A DNA stretch of 64,000 nucleotides from contig CAJUFU010000004.1 of the NCBI GenBank assembly GCA_910585555.1, positions 10,067 through 74,066 on the forward strand, read 5' to 3'. The position numbers and the translations under genes are program-made. Below, piece by piece: positions 9,696 through 18,845 of the stretch (position 1 is its first letter; the number at the start of each line of letters is the position of its first letter). This DNA is from an uncultured Lachnospiraceae bacterium. Lineage in GTDB: Bacteria > Bacillota > Clostridia > Lachnospirales > Lachnospiraceae. Under the pieces are notes generated by a model. It made no database searches. It saw nothing but the letters and a program-made list of their open reading frames with translations, and was not told the DNA's origin.

Positions 9696-11786
9696 ATGTA
9701 CAAGAGTTATACCATGGAACTTGCCGGGCGCACCCTGCGTGTAGATATCGGCAGAGTGGGCAAGCAGGCAAACGGCTGTGCTTTTATGCAGTATGGGGAG
9801 ACTACCGTGTTGTCTACGGCAACGGCTTCCGACAAGCCCAGGGACGGGATTGATTTCTTTCCCTGCAGTGTAGAGTATGAAGAGAAGTTCTATTCTGTCG
9901 GCAAGATTCCCGGCGGATTTAACAAACGAGAGGGCAAGCCTTCCGAGAATGCGATTCTCACAAGCCGTGTTATCGACCGTCCAATGAGACCGCTTTTCCC
10001 GAAGGATTACCGCAATGATGTGACGCTCAACAATATGGTCATGAGTGTGGATCCGGCCTGCCGTCCGGAGCTGGTGGCTATGATTGGTACTGCCATTGCG
10101 ACCTGTATTTCAGATATCCCTTTTGCGGGTCCCTGCGCGATGACCCAGATGGGTATGGTGGACGGCGAGTTGATCGTGAATCCCTCCCAGGAGCAGTGGG
10201 ATAAAGGCGATTTGAAGATGACGGTAGCATCTACGGCTGAGAAAGTGATGATGATTGAGGCTGGCGCCAACGAGGTGCCGGAGGCTAAGGTATTGGAGGC
10301 CATTTATAAGGCCCATGAGATTAACCAGACATTGATTGCTTTTATCAACAACATTGTGGCGGAAGTGGGCAAGCCGAAACATACCTATGAGAGCTGTGCA
10401 GTTCCGGAAGAAATGTTTGAGGAGATGAAGAAAATCGTGACACCTGAGGAGATGGAGACGGCTGTCTTCACCGATGAGAAGCAGGTGCGCGAGGAGAATA
10501 TCAAGAATGTGACAGCCAAGCTGGAGGAAGCTTTCGCAGAAAACGAGGAGTACTTGGCAGTGCTTGGCGAGGCAGTGTATCAGTATCAGAAAAAGACAGT
10601 CCGCAAGATGATTTTAAAAGATCATAAGCGTCCTGACGGCAGGGCTTTAGATCAGATCAGGCCCTTGGCTGCGGAAGTGGATATCATCCCCAGAGTACAC
10701 GGGTCAGCAATGTTTACCAGAGGACAGACACAGATCTGCAACGTATGTACGCTGGCGCCTTTATCCGAGATGCAGAAGGTGGACGGCTTAGATGAGAACA
10801 TTACCGGCAAGAGATATATGCATCACTATAATTTCCCGTCTTACTCGGTAGGTGAGACGAAGGTCAGCAGAGGACCGGGCCGTAGAGAGATCGGCCACGG
10901 TGCATTGGCGGAGAGGGCACTGCTTCCGGTGCTTCCTTCCGAGGAGGAATTCCCCTATGCAATCCGTACCGTGTCAGAGACTTTTGAGTCCAACGGTTCC
11001 ACGTCCATGGCTTCTACCTGTGCTTCCTGTATGTCTCTGATGGCAGCGGGCGTACCGATCAAGAAGATGGTGGCAGGTATTTCCTGTGGTCTGGTGACAG
11101 GCGACACGGATGATGATTTTGTGCTGTTGACAGATATCCAGGGACTTGAAGATTTCTTTGGAGATATGGACTTTAAGGTGACGGGTACCCATGAGGGTAT
11201 CACGGCAATCCAGATGGACATTAAGATTCACGGCCTGACCAAGCCCATCGTGGAGGGCGCTATTGCAAGATGTCGTGAGGCCAGAGAGTTTATCATGGAA
11301 AACTGCATGAAACCGGCAATTGCTATGCCTCGTAAGGAAGTGGGTAAGTATGCGCCTAAGATTATTTCCATTCAGATTGACCCGGATAAGATTGGCGATG
11401 TTGTAGGACAGCGGGGTAAGACGATCAATGAGATTATTGCCCGCACAGGCGTGAAGATTGACATCACGGATGACGGCAATGTATCGGTGTGCGGCACAGA
11501 CCGTGACATGATGGCTAAGGCTGTGGATATGGTCAAGATGATCACCACAGATTTTGAGGAAGGACAAGTCTTCCAGGGAACGGTTGTCAGCATTAAGGAG
11601 TTTGGCGCGTTCATCGAGTTTGCACCGGGCAAAGAAGGCATGGTTCACATCTCCAAGATTGCGAAGGAGAGAATCAACCATGTGGAGGACGTGCTGACCC
11701 TGGGTGATAAGGTGACTGTGGTGTGCCTTGGCAAGGATAAGATGGGAAGGATTAGCTTCTCCATGAAAGATGTAGCTCAGGCGTAA
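9696..11786 (+). CDS. pnp: Polyribonucleotide nucleotidyltransferase (PNPase)
   Basis: PNPase is the phosphorolytic 3'-5' exoribonuclease, also able to add tails, acting as a trimer. The 696-residue chain has two RNase PH-like domains separated by a helical domain. The second core carries the active-site region around GHGALAERAL and ESNGSTSMASTC. A KH domain follows (IGDVVGQRGKTINEIIARTG), then an S1 domain (GTVVSIKEFGAFIEFAPGKEGMVH). The stop codon overlaps the first unit of a tandem repeat. Confidence 0.97.
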   Translation: MYKSYTMELAGRTLRVDIGRVGKQANGCAFMQYGETTVLSTATASDKPRDGIDFFPCSVEYEEKFYSVGKIPGGFNKREGKPSENAILTSRVIDRPMRPLFPKDYRNDVTLNNMVMSVDPACRPELVAMIGTAIATCISDIPFAGPCAMTQMGMVDGELIVNPSQEQWDKGDLKMTVASTAEKVMMIEAGANEVPEAKVLEAIYKAHEINQTLIAFINNIVAEVGKPKHTYESCAVPEEMFEEMKKIVTPEEMETAVFTDEKQVREENIKNVTAKLEEAFAENEEYLAVLGEAVYQYQKKTVRKMILKDHKRPDGRALDQIRPLAAEVDIIPRVHGSAMFTRGQTQICNVCTLAPLSEMQKVDGLDENITGKRYMHHYNFPSYSVGETKVSRGPGRREIGHGALAERALLPVLPSEEEFPYAIRTVSETFESNGSTSMASTCASCMSLMAAGVPIKKMVAGISCGLVTGDTDDDFVLLTDIQGLEDFFGDMDFKVTGTHEGITAIQMDIKIHGLTKPIVEGAIARCREAREFIMENCMKPAIAMPRKEVGKYAPKIISIQIDPDKIGDVVGQRGKTINEIIARTGVKIDITDDGNVSVCGTDRDMMAKAVDMVKMITTDFEEGQVFQGTVVSIKEFGAFIEFAPGKEGMVHISKIAKERINHVEDVLTLGDKVTVVCLGKDKMGRISFSMKDVAQA

Positions 11787-11858
11787 ATTCCTTCGGAGAT
11801 TAACTGCAGTAAATTCCTTCGGAGATTAACTGCAGTAAATTCCTTCGGAATTAACTGC
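11785..11858 (+). repeat. Three tandem 26-bp repeats overlapping the pnp stop
   Basis: Units lie at 11785-11810 and 11811-11836 (identical) and 11837-11858 (a shortened copy lacking GAT and the end). Each starts AAATTCCTTCGG. The junction holds the 8-bp palindrome ACTGCAGT. The first unit begins with the second base of the pnp stop codon. A small GCGAGC...GC hairpin follows. Function unknown. Confidence 0.85.
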
Positions 11859-11914
11859 GCGAGCTTTGCTTCGCAAATCTCGGATTGGGGTGCGGAAGTT
11901 TTTGAAAATAGAAG

Positions 11915-11958
11915 AGGAGCCTTTGGGGATGGTTGTTTGTCCTTGGGGCTCCTTTTTG
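11915..11958. terminator. Terminator between convergent pnp and pyrI
   Basis: AGGAGCC (11915-11921) pairs with GGCTCCT (11947-11953), followed by a run of T on the plus strand. The reverse strand also ends in a T-rich stretch. The location between the 3' ends of pnp and pyrI fits a shared bidirectional terminator. Confidence 0.7.
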
Positions 11959-11979
11959 GTGGTTTTTTTAATATGCTTT

Positions 11980-12420
11980 TTACCACTGCATGGCGGAGTG
12001 GCTGGCTTTCTCTTCGCAGTATTTGCAGCGGTAGATTTCCTTTTCCTCATCAGCCAGTACGAAGATATGGGGGAGTTCTTGTTCGATGGAAGTGATGCAG
12101 CGGGGGTTTTTGCATTTGATTACGTTGTGGATTTCCCGGGGGAGCACCAGTTCTTTCTTATCGACAATCTTCCCGTCCTTGATGACGTTGACGGTGATAT
12201 TGTGATCGATAAAAGCCAGAATATCCAGATTCAGCGTGTTGATGTCACACTCTACTTTCAGGATGTCCTTCTTGCCCATTTTGTTGCTTCTGGCGTTCTT
12301 GATGATGGCTACCGGGCAGTCCAGCTTATCCAGTTTTAGGTGGTGGTAGATGGACAGGCTTTTGCCTGCTTCTATATGGTCGAGCACGAAGCCCTCTTCG
12401 ATTTTTCCTACGTTTAACAT
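11980..12420 (-). CDS. pyrI: Aspartate carbamoyltransferase regulatory subunit
   Basis: PyrI binds nucleotide effectors and holds the catalytic trimers together in class B aspartate transcarbamoylase. The N-terminal allosteric domain is recognisable (LDHIEAGKSLSIYHHL). The C-terminal zinc site is present: CKNPRC and, about 30 residues on, CKYC. Length is 146 residues. It follows pyrB by 12 bases on the same strand, so the holoenzyme is encoded as a two-gene operon. Confidence 0.94.
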   Translation of the reverse strand: MLNVGKIEEGFVLDHIEAGKSLSIYHHLKLDKLDCPVAIIKNARSNKMGKKDILKVECDINTLNLDILAFIDHNITVNVIKDGKIVDKKELVLPREIHNVIKCKNPRCITSIEQELPHIFVLADEEKEIYRCKYCEEKASHSAMQW

Positions 12421-12432
12421 GATAACTCCTTT

Positions 12433-13347
12433 CTACACCTCAATTTCCAATAGGGTTAAGATCAATGCCATTCTCACATAGACGCCGTACTGTGCCTGTT
12501 TAAAGTAGACGGCGCGGGGGTCGTCATCCACTTCCACGGAAATCTCGTTGACCCGGGGCAGGGGATGCAGCACCAGCATGTCCTGTTTGGCGGCAGACAG
12601 TTTGTCCTTGTCCAGGATATAGAAATCTTTCAACCGGACGTAGTCTTCTTCGTTGAAGAAGCGTTCTTTCTGGACCCTGGTCATATAGAGGAGGTCTAAG
12701 TCCGGCATACAATCCTCTAAGCGGATGACTTCTTTGTAAGAGATGCCCTTCTCCGTCAACATGTCGGTGATATAGTCCGGAACTTTCAATTCCGGCGGGG
12801 AGATGAAGATAAAGTGGATATCAGGGTATCTGATCAGGGCGTTGATCAAGGAGTGTACGGTACGGCCAAACTTGAGGTCACCGCAAAGCCCGATTGTAAA
12901 ACCGCCCAGTTTTCCTTTCAGGGAGCGGATGGTGAGAAGATCGGTGAGAGTCTGGGTAGGATGCTGATGTCCGCCGTCTCCGGCGTTGATGACAGGAATC
13001 CGGGACCGGCTGGCAGCTACCATCGGCGCGCCCTCTTTGGGATGGCGCATGGCGCAGATATCTGCATAACAGGAAACGATACGGATTGTGTCAGATACGC
13101 TTTCACCCTTGGCAGCCGAGGAGGAAGCGGCATCTGAGAACCCCAGGACCTGTCCGCCAAGATTCAGCATAGCAGCCTCGAAGCTTAGGCGCGTGCGCGT
13201 GCTGGGTTCATAGAAACATGTAGCCAGCTTCTTCCCGGCACAGACGTGGGCATATTTAGCCGGATTGGCCTCAATGTCGGCAGCCAGGTCAAAGAGCTTT
13301 TCCAGTTCTTCCACAGTAAAATCAAGTGGGTTCATTAAGTGTCTCAT
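12433..13347 (-). CDS. pyrB: Aspartate carbamoyltransferase catalytic subunit
   Basis: PyrB joins carbamoyl phosphate and aspartate, the first committed step of pyrimidine synthesis. The carbamoyl-phosphate loop [13 protein letters not shown], the [17 protein letters not shown] motif and the C-terminal HPLPRVNEI are all present. Length is 304 residues. An AAAGGAGAT ribosome binding site precedes the start. A terminator-like hairpin lies 26 bases upstream, with no clear promoter between, so expression may depend on read-through of that hairpin. Confidence 0.96.
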   Translation of the reverse strand: MRHLMNPLDFTVEELEKLFDLAADIEANPAKYAHVCAGKKLATCFYEPSTRTRLSFEAAMLNLGGQVLGFSDAASSSAAKGESVSDTIRIVSCYADICAMRHPKEGAPMVAASRSRIPVINAGDGGHQHPTQTLTDLLTIRSLKGKLGGFTIGLCGDLKFGRTVHSLINALIRYPDIHFIFISPPELKVPDYITDMLTEKGISYKEVIRLEDCMPDLDLLYMTRVQKERFFNEEDYVRLKDFYILDKDKLSAAKQDMLVLHPLPRVNEISVEVDDDPRAVYFKQAQYGVYVRMALILTLLEIEV

Positions 13348-13373
13348 GATTGTAATCTCCTTTATTGATGTCT

Positions 13374-13407
13374 AAAAAAATAGAAGAGAAAGAATCTCTT
13401 CTATTTT
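13374..13407 (-). terminator. Terminator-like hairpin between nitroreductase and pyrB
   Basis: A perfect 13-bp stem (13377-13389 with 13395-13407) with a 5-base loop is followed, reading on the minus strand, by a run of U. It lies 7 bases after the nitroreductase stop and just before the pyrB ribosome binding site. It either ends the nitroreductase transcript or attenuates pyrBI. Confidence 0.8.
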
Positions 13408-13414
13408 GAATTGC

Positions 13415-13957
13415 TTATGATTGATAGGATAATAATTCCTCCACAGGTTTTCTTCTGGGTGCAACAGGTGTCTCGTCAGGATAACCAACAGGAATAAGTG
13501 CCACCAGTTCCCTGTCTTCGGGAATCTGTAATAAGGACTCTGCTTCTTTCTGATCAAAGAGTCCTAGAATAACGGAACCAAGGCCTTTTTCATAGGCCGC
13601 AAGACATAGGCACTGAGACGCGATACCGGCATCATACATCTGCCAGCCATCGCCCCGGGGTGTACTGAAAGACCCGTCGCGCTCATAACCGCTGCGGTTT
13701 TTGATGATAGTGATTGCCATCAAAACGGGTGCTGCGGCAATGATATTACCGTTGGGAGGGTACAGGGATGTACATTCTTTGGCAATCCGATCTTTCAGAG
13801 CGCCTTCTACTGCAATATAGCGGGTAATCTGTGTATGCTTCCAGCTGGGAGCGTAAGAAGCTGTCTGAACAATCTCTGCAAGCAATTCATGAGAGACGGG
13901 ATCGGCCTTAAACTTGCGGATACTTCTGCGTTCTAAGATACAATCTTTTGCGGTCAT
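13415..13957 (-). CDS. Nitroreductase-family FMN oxidoreductase
   Basis: This is a flavin-dependent NAD(P)H oxidoreductase of the nitroreductase superfamily; the physiological substrate is unknown. Family features are the N-terminal RRSIRKFKADPV (FMN phosphate binding), ASYAPSWKHTQ, the YDAGIASQCLCLAAYEKGLGSV helix region and the GYPDETP end. The start is placed at the ATG behind AAGGAGGG, 13 codons inside the longest frame, giving 180 residues beginning MTAKDC. A separate sigma-A-like promoter lies upstream. Confidence 0.88.
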   Translation of the reverse strand: MTAKDCILERRSIRKFKADPVSHELLAEIVQTASYAPSWKHTQITRYIAVEGALKDRIAKECTSLYPPNGNIIAAAPVLMAITIIKNRSGYERDGSFSTPRGDGWQMYDAGIASQCLCLAAYEKGLGSVILGLFDQKEAESLLQIPEDRELVALIPVGYPDETPVAPRRKPVEELLSYQS

Positions 13958-14012
13958 GTGTTTTCCCTCCTTATTATGTGGTGATGTGATAAGCATTCTC
14001 TATATCTTGTAT

Positions 14013-14041
14013 ATCATATCACAAAGGCAGGGGTGTTTCAA
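14013..14041 (-). promoter_or_regulatory. Sigma-A-like promoter of the nitroreductase gene
   Basis: On the minus strand TTGAAA (14041-14036) and TATGAT (14018-14013) are separated by 17 bases, 55 bases before the chosen ATG. Confidence 0.65.
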
Positions 14042-14129
14042 GTGGCGGCGCGGATAAAATTACCTGAGGAAAATTACCTGATTATTTTATGAAGAGGAAT
14101 GTAATAGTTCAGCTGTTTGCTTGGGGAAC

Positions 14130-14158
14130 TTGTGAAATGAATTGGGGTATGATATAGT
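14130..14158 (+). promoter_or_regulatory. Possible promoter of the PH-domain gene
   Basis: TTGTGA (14130-14135) and TATAGT (14153-14158) are 17 bases apart and lie 57 bases before the ATG at 14216. Match is moderate. Confidence 0.45.
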
Positions 14159-14215
14159 AGACAGGGAATATATCCCTTGGTAAATCGGGTGGAAGATATC
14201 GGAAGGAGAGTATAA

Positions 14216-14671
14216 ATGATGGAAGAAAACAGGGAACAGGAACGGAAGGAACAGCAGGGGCCGGGAGCAGACGGGAGAGATGATGATGCTCTAAAAGGGT
14301 CTGCCGGGGAGTATGTGGAGCGCAAAAGATGGTTGTTCTTCGGGCTGCCCTTTACTTTTACAAAATATACGATTAACGAACAGGTGGTCACCATCAATGC
14401 AGGATTGTTCAGCACGACGGAGAACGACTGTTATTTATATAAGATACAGGATGTGGAACTGCGGACGAGTCTGGCAGAGCGCATTTTCGGACTGGGTACG
14501 GTGGCGTGTTATACAGGAGACAATACCCATCCGCAGCTTTTCTTAGAGCATATCAAACATGCGAAAGAGATTAAGAATTATATTCTGCACGCTTCTGAGG
14601 ATGCCAGAAGAAAGCGGCGCACCTTGAATACCCTGAATATCAACGCGGATGATATAGATGATATGGATTGA
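14216..14671 (+). CDS. Bacterial PH-domain (YdbS/DUF304-like) protein
   Basis: The 151-residue protein starts with about 35 charged, disordered residues. A bacterial pleckstrin-homology domain follows, with the family pattern FTKYTINEQVVTINAGLFSTTENDCYLYKIQDVEL and then RIFGLGTVACYTGD (about residues 40-105). A basic tail ends the protein. No transmembrane helix is evident, unlike many YdbS proteins. Function is unknown. A GGAAGGAG ribosome binding site precedes the ATG. The gene is flanked by genes on the opposite strand upstream and downstream, so it is probably monocistronic. Confidence 0.75.
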   Translation: MMEENREQERKEQQGPGADGRDDDALKGSAGEYVERKRWLFFGLPFTFTKYTINEQVVTINAGLFSTTENDCYLYKIQDVELRTSLAERIFGLGTVACYTGDNTHPQLFLEHIKHAKEIKNYILHASEDARRKRRTLNTLNINADDIDDMD

Positions 14672-14724
14672 GGTGTCATGTAAGCGAAAGCCTCTGAGGC
14701 TGACGGGACTGCGAAAAGAGGAGG

Positions 14725-15144
14725 TCAGTCAGGCCGCAGGCTTTCATCGTTCTCCCGCAGGATGCGCTCAAACAAAAGACCGGTGAGAAACCAGAAAGGC
14801 GCATAGTCGAGGCGGACTACTTTGGCCAGGTTCCAGCGTGATTTTTCGTAGTTCCAGGGGCATAATTCGCGTCTGTTGAGCCATATGCCGGTGAGAAATT
14901 CACCGGTAAATATTAGGCAGGTATAGGTGAGTCCCCGGACAACCAGGCTGCAGTTTCGCATAATACGGCAGACAGGGGCAAGGAAAGCCGCCATGCCATA
15001 GATGGGAAACATCCATATGGAGGTAGCGCCAGGGAGCTTTAAATCTCTTCTGCGGAAGGCATGGAAGGCGGTGAAGGTGATTTCCAGAAACCACCCCAGC
15101 AGGCCGCAGTGAATGAAGTTATGCATTAATTTTTTCATAATCAT
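14725..15144 (-). CDS. Small membrane protein, putative ABC-transporter-permease-like (CmpB family)
   Basis: The protein has about four hydrophobic segments and motifs seen in the PF06541-type putative permeases: HCGLLGWFLEITFTAF near the N-terminus, SIWMFPIYGMAAF and FTGEFLTGIWLN. It ends with the aromatic PFWFLTGLLFERIL segment. The start is placed at MIMKKLMHN, since a longer frame would run into folC on the other strand. No ATPase partner is adjacent, and transport activity for this family is not established. Confidence 0.7.
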   Translation of the reverse strand: MIMKKLMHNFIHCGLLGWFLEITFTAFHAFRRRDLKLPGATSIWMFPIYGMAAFLAPVCRIMRNCSLVVRGLTYTCLIFTGEFLTGIWLNRRELCPWNYEKSRWNLAKVVRLDYAPFWFLTGLLFERILRENDESLRPD

Positions 15145-15183
15145 AGTATAGACGGATAGGGTGGTTTTATACAGGGGGCGTAC

Positions 15184-16515
15184 ATGAATTACAGGGAAGC
15201 CATGGAATACATAGAACAACTGAAGCCTTTAGGCAGTGTCATGGGGCTGGAGAGCATAAGAAGCCTGTGCAGGCGTCTGGGCAATCCCCAGAATCGGCTT
15301 AAGTTCGTACATATCGCAGGCACCAACGGCAAGGGCTCTGTGCTTTCTTATATTTCCACGGTGCTGCAGGCGGCAGGGTATAAGGTGGGCCGCTATATCT
15401 CACCTGCTGTGCTTGACTACCGGGAGCGGTTTCAGGTGGACGGCAGAATGATTACCCAGTCCGGGCTGTGCAAGTACTTAGAAGCTGTGAGAAAAGCGGC
15501 GCAGGAAATGGTTGAGGCGGGGGAGACCCATCCCACCCTCTTTGAGGTGGAGACGGCGGCGGCTTTCCTGTATTTTCTGGACAAAGGCTGTGATATCGTG
15601 GTATTGGAGACTGGACTTGGGGGGTCTCTCGATGCCACCAATGTGATTGATACTACGGTGGCGGCAGTGTTTACCTCCATCAGTATGGACCATATGGAAA
15701 TTCTGGGAGAATCTTTGGAGCAGATAGCGCTGGCAAAGGCAGGTATTATAAAGAACAAATGTTATGTAATATCGGCCAAACAACAGCCGGAGGTGATGAA
15801 GGTCCTGCGGCAGGCGGCGGCATTTCGCAGGGCAAAGTTTTTTACAGCGGATGCGGCTAAGGCGAAGCATGTGAAAAGCGGTGTAACAAAACAGCATTTT
15901 AGCTACGATAAGTATAAGAATCTGGAAATCAGTATGCTGGGGCAGTTTCAGATCGAGAATGCAGTGGTTGCAGTGGAGACGATTACCATGTTAGGACGGT
16001 GCGGCTTTCCCGTGCCGGAAGAGAAACTGCGGGAGGGCATGATGCAGGCGAAGTGGCCGGGGCGTTTCCAGGTGATTGGCAAAAAACCTTTCTTTATCGC
16101 TGACGGGGCCCACAATGAGGATGCGGCCAGGAAACTGGTGGAGAGCATCAGATTTTATTACCCGGACAGAAAAATCATTTTTATCATGGGTATGCTGCGG
16201 GATAAAGAATATGATAAAGTCATCCGCATCACCTTTGCCTTGGCAAAGCATATTATCACGGTGACGCCGCCTATTAGAGAACGGGCGTTATCAGCTTATG
16301 AGCTGGCACAGGCAGCGGGGGAATATCATGACAGTGTGACGGTGGCGGACAGCGTGCAGGAAGCGGTGGAGATTGCTTATCTGCTGGCGGGAGAGGATAA
16401 GGATACGGTTATCATAGCTTTCGGTTCTCTATCTTATCTGGGAGAACTGATGAATATAGTAGAACATAGAGATACGATCAGGAGAGATTCTCATGGTAGA
16501 TCAGAACAAAATTAA
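15184..16515 (+). CDS. folC: Folylpolyglutamate synthase / dihydrofolate synthase
   Basis: FolC adds glutamate to dihydropteroate and extends the polyglutamate tail. The Mur-ligase-type P-loop [12 protein letters not shown] is near residue 45. [13 protein letters not shown] and the C-terminal [12 protein letters not shown] follow. Length (443 residues) is normal. A GGGGG stretch serves as ribosome binding site. It is the first gene of the folate operon, and its end overlaps folE by 23 bases. Confidence 0.95.
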   Translation: MNYREAMEYIEQLKPLGSVMGLESIRSLCRRLGNPQNRLKFVHIAGTNGKGSVLSYISTVLQAAGYKVGRYISPAVLDYRERFQVDGRMITQSGLCKYLEAVRKAAQEMVEAGETHPTLFEVETAAAFLYFLDKGCDIVVLETGLGGSLDATNVIDTTVAAVFTSISMDHMEILGESLEQIALAKAGIIKNKCYVISAKQQPEVMKVLRQAAAFRRAKFFTADAAKAKHVKSGVTKQHFSYDKYKNLEISMLGQFQIENAVVAVETITMLGRCGFPVPEEKLREGMMQAKWPGRFQVIGKKPFFIADGAHNEDAARKLVESIRFYYPDRKIIFIMGMLRDKEYDKVIRITFALAKHIITVTPPIRERALSAYELAQAAGEYHDSVTVADSVQEAVEIAYLLAGEDKDTVIIAFGSLSYLGELMNIVEHRDTIRRDSHGRSEQN

Positions 16516-17083
16516 AAAGGCAGTGGAATTGTTATTGGAGGGAATCGGGGAGGATGCGGGCCGGGAGGGCCTGCGGGAGACGCCAGACCGGATTGCCCGG
16601 ATGTACTGTGAGATTTTTGCAGGGATGGAGGAGGATGCCGCGAAACATCTGTCCAAGACATTTCCGGTTGCCAGTAATGAGATCGTGGTGGTTAAAGATA
16701 TCACCTTTTATTCTATTTGTGAACATCATCTGATGCCCTTCTACGGCAAAGCCCACATTGCCTACCTGCCCAACGGCCGGGTGGTGGGGCTTAGTAAGCT
16801 GGCAAGAACGGTGGAAGTCTATGCAAGGCGTCCCCAGATTCAGGAACAGATGACCATACAAATAACAGATGCTATTATGGAGCACTTACATCCCCAGGGA
16901 GTGATGGTGATGTTAGAGGCGGAGCATATGTGTATGACCATGCGGGGCGTGAAGAAACCGGGCAGTCAGACAGTGACAGTGGCTTCCAGAGGCTGCTTTA
17001 AAGAGGATGCGCAGTGGCAGAGACTCTTCTTTGAGATGGTCAGAGATGGCAAAAAATATAATCAGGATTTAAAAGATTGCTGA
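16493..17083 (+). CDS. folE: GTP cyclohydrolase I
   Basis: FolE opens the folate pathway by converting GTP to dihydroneopterin triphosphate. The 196-residue protein has [13 protein letters not shown], the zinc and catalytic block [18 protein letters not shown] and [20 protein letters not shown]. An AGGAG precedes the ATG, which lies inside the end of folC, implying translational coupling. Confidence 0.96.
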   Translation: MVDQNKIKKAVELLLEGIGEDAGREGLRETPDRIARMYCEIFAGMEEDAAKHLSKTFPVASNEIVVVKDITFYSICEHHLMPFYGKAHIAYLPNGRVVGLSKLARTVEVYARRPQIQEQMTIQITDAIMEHLHPQGVMVMLEAEHMCMTMRGVKKPGSQTVTVASRGCFKEDAQWQRLFFEMVRDGKKYNQDLKDC

Positions 17084-17138
17084 TTGGTGGATAGGTGTCA
17101 TAAAAACAAGAAAAAAGCAAAAGAAGGAGGAAAGGCGA

Positions 17139-17957
17139 ATGAGGATTGGACAGAGGGATTTTAGAACAAAAGGGCATACGTATGTGATGGGGATTCTTAA
17201 CATAACACCCGATTCTTTTTCGGACGGCGGCAAGTACAATGAGCTGGACAAGGCCCTGTTCCATGTGGAAGAGATGATAAAGCAAGGTATGGATATTGTG
17301 GATGTGGGAGGAGAATCCACCAGGCCCGGATACACCATGGTTTCTGAGCAGGAAGAGATAGACAGAGTGGTTCCTGTAATCGAAAAAATCAAATCACAAT
17401 TTGATATTCCGGTATCACTTGATACTTATAAGTCCGAGGTTGCCAGGGCTGGTATCGCGGCGGGCGCAGATATGATCAATGATATCTGGGGGCTGAAATA
17501 TGATGAAAAAATAGCAGATGTGATTGCACAGGCGCAGATACCATGCTGCCTGACACATAACCGCAAAGAGGCTGTATATAAGAATCTGATAGAGGAGATT
17601 CTCTGGGATTTAGAGTCTTCTTTGGATATTGCGCACAAGGCTGGTATTGCAGACGACAGGATTATCATCGATCCCGGCGTGGGATTCGGTAAGAGTTATG
17701 AGAACAATCTGGAGATTATCGACAGGATTCAGAATTTCCATTCATTGGGGTATCCCCTGCTTCTGGGCGCAAGCCGTAAATCAGTCGTGGGCATGGGACT
17801 GGACCTTCCGGTGGCAGAGCGTATGGAAGGAACGCTGGTGACCACAGTGTATGGTGTAAAGAAGGGTGTTATGTTTGTCCGTGTACACGATGTAAAAGAG
17901 AATGTGCGCGCTGTCAAGATGACGGAGGCGATCAGGGATGGCTATAAACATGGATGA
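17139..17957 (+). CDS. folP: Dihydropteroate synthase
   Basis: FolP condenses the pterin pyrophosphate with p-aminobenzoate; it is the sulfonamide target. The signatures MGILNITPDSFSDGG and VDVGGESTRPG are present, followed by SLDTYKSEVA, NDIWG, DPGVGFGKSYENN and GASRKS. Length is 272 residues. A strong AAGGAGG precedes the ATG. The 3' end overlaps the next gene by 20 bases. Confidence 0.96.
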   Translation: MRIGQRDFRTKGHTYVMGILNITPDSFSDGGKYNELDKALFHVEEMIKQGMDIVDVGGESTRPGYTMVSEQEEIDRVVPVIEKIKSQFDIPVSLDTYKSEVARAGIAAGADMINDIWGLKYDEKIADVIAQAQIPCCLTHNRKEAVYKNLIEEILWDLESSLDIAHKAGIADDRIIIDPGVGFGKSYENNLEIIDRIQNFHSLGYPLLLGASRKSVVGMGLDLPVAERMEGTLVTTVYGVKKGVMFVRVHDVKENVRAVKMTEAIRDGYKHG

Positions 17958-18789
17958 GATTATCATTGAGAATCTTCAGGTATATGCCCATCACGGTGTG
18001 TATCCGAAAGAGAATGAGATAGGGCAGAACTTTTATGTCAGCGCCAGAATGGAGACGGATACCAGAAGAGCAGGCGTGATGGACGATCTGTCCCTTTCCA
18101 CCAACTATGGAGATGTGTGCAGATTCCTGCATTCTTTTTTGAGGGAACATACTTATAAGTTGCTTGAGACAGTGGCAGAAAGAGCCTCAGAAGAGCTGCT
18201 GCTTGCTTTTCCCAATATCAGGAGGGTGACGCTGGAGGTGAGAAAGCCGGAGGCGCCTATTCCCTTTCCCTTTCAATCCGTGTCGGTCAGGATTACCAGA
18301 GGATGGCGCCGCACATACATCGCCTGCGGCTCCAATATGGGAGACAGGGAAAACTATTTAAACACAGCGGTGGCTTGTTTTAAGAGGGACCGGAAATGTA
18401 AGGTGGTGCGTGTATCGGACTGGATGGAGTCCACAGCCTACGGCGGTGTGAGGCAGGCGGACTTCTTAAATGGTGTGATAGCCTTAGACACGCTCTATAC
18501 GCCCAAGGAACTGCTGGAGAAGATTCATGAGATCGAGAAGAGCCAGAACAGACAGCGTCTGGTACACTGGGGCCCCAGGACCTTGGATTTGGATATTCTT
18601 CTCTATGAAGACTGTGTGATGGATATGGAGGAATTGACCATTCCCCATAAGGATATGAGAAACCGTGATTTTGTGCTAAAGCCGTTATCTCAGATAGCGC
18701 CTTATGAGAGACATCCCGTGTTTGGTAAATCTATCCTGGAATTATATGAGGAGTTACTGCAAAACGGAGAAGAACACATCATAGAGTAA
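17938..18789 (+). CDS. folBK: Fused dihydroneopterin aldolase / HPPK (FolB-FolK)
   Basis: One 283-residue chain carries two successive folate enzymes. Residues about 5-120 are dihydroneopterin aldolase (LQVYAHHGVYPKENEIGQNF, STNYGDV, and the LETVAERASEELL segment). Residues about 125-280 are 6-hydroxymethyl-dihydropterin pyrophosphokinase (YIACGSNMGDRENYL, then GPRTLDLDILLYED and IPHKDMRNRDFVLKPL). The fusion lets the intermediate pass between adjacent sites, which is inference. ATGs at 17938 and 17950 are both possible. Confidence 0.93.
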   Translation: MAINMDEIIIENLQVYAHHGVYPKENEIGQNFYVSARMETDTRRAGVMDDLSLSTNYGDVCRFLHSFLREHTYKLLETVAERASEELLLAFPNIRRVTLEVRKPEAPIPFPFQSVSVRITRGWRRTYIACGSNMGDRENYLNTAVACFKRDRKCKVVRVSDWMESTAYGGVRQADFLNGVIALDTLYTPKELLEKIHEIEKSQNRQRLVHWGPRTLDLDILLYEDCVMDMEELTIPHKDMRNRDFVLKPLSQIAPYERHPVFGKSILELYEELLQNGEEHIIE

Positions 18790-18811
18790 AAAATCGAGCA
18801 AAAATTGATTC

Positions 18812-18837
18812 AGGCTGGCACCGGGTGGTGTCAGCCT
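18812..18837. terminator. Bidirectional terminator between folBK and the DUF5050 gene
   Basis: An 11-bp stem (18812-18822 with 18827-18837, one G-U pair) has a 4-base loop. It lies between two convergent genes. The minus-strand side is followed by a T-rich stretch, so it is strongest for the DUF5050 transcript. Confidence 0.75.
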
Positions 18838-18845
18838 ATCTTAGT

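Noticed and set aside
14145..15183. A folate riboswitch ahead of folC
   Set aside because: The gap before folC is filled by the start of a minus-strand gene and is too short; no riboswitch core was recognised.
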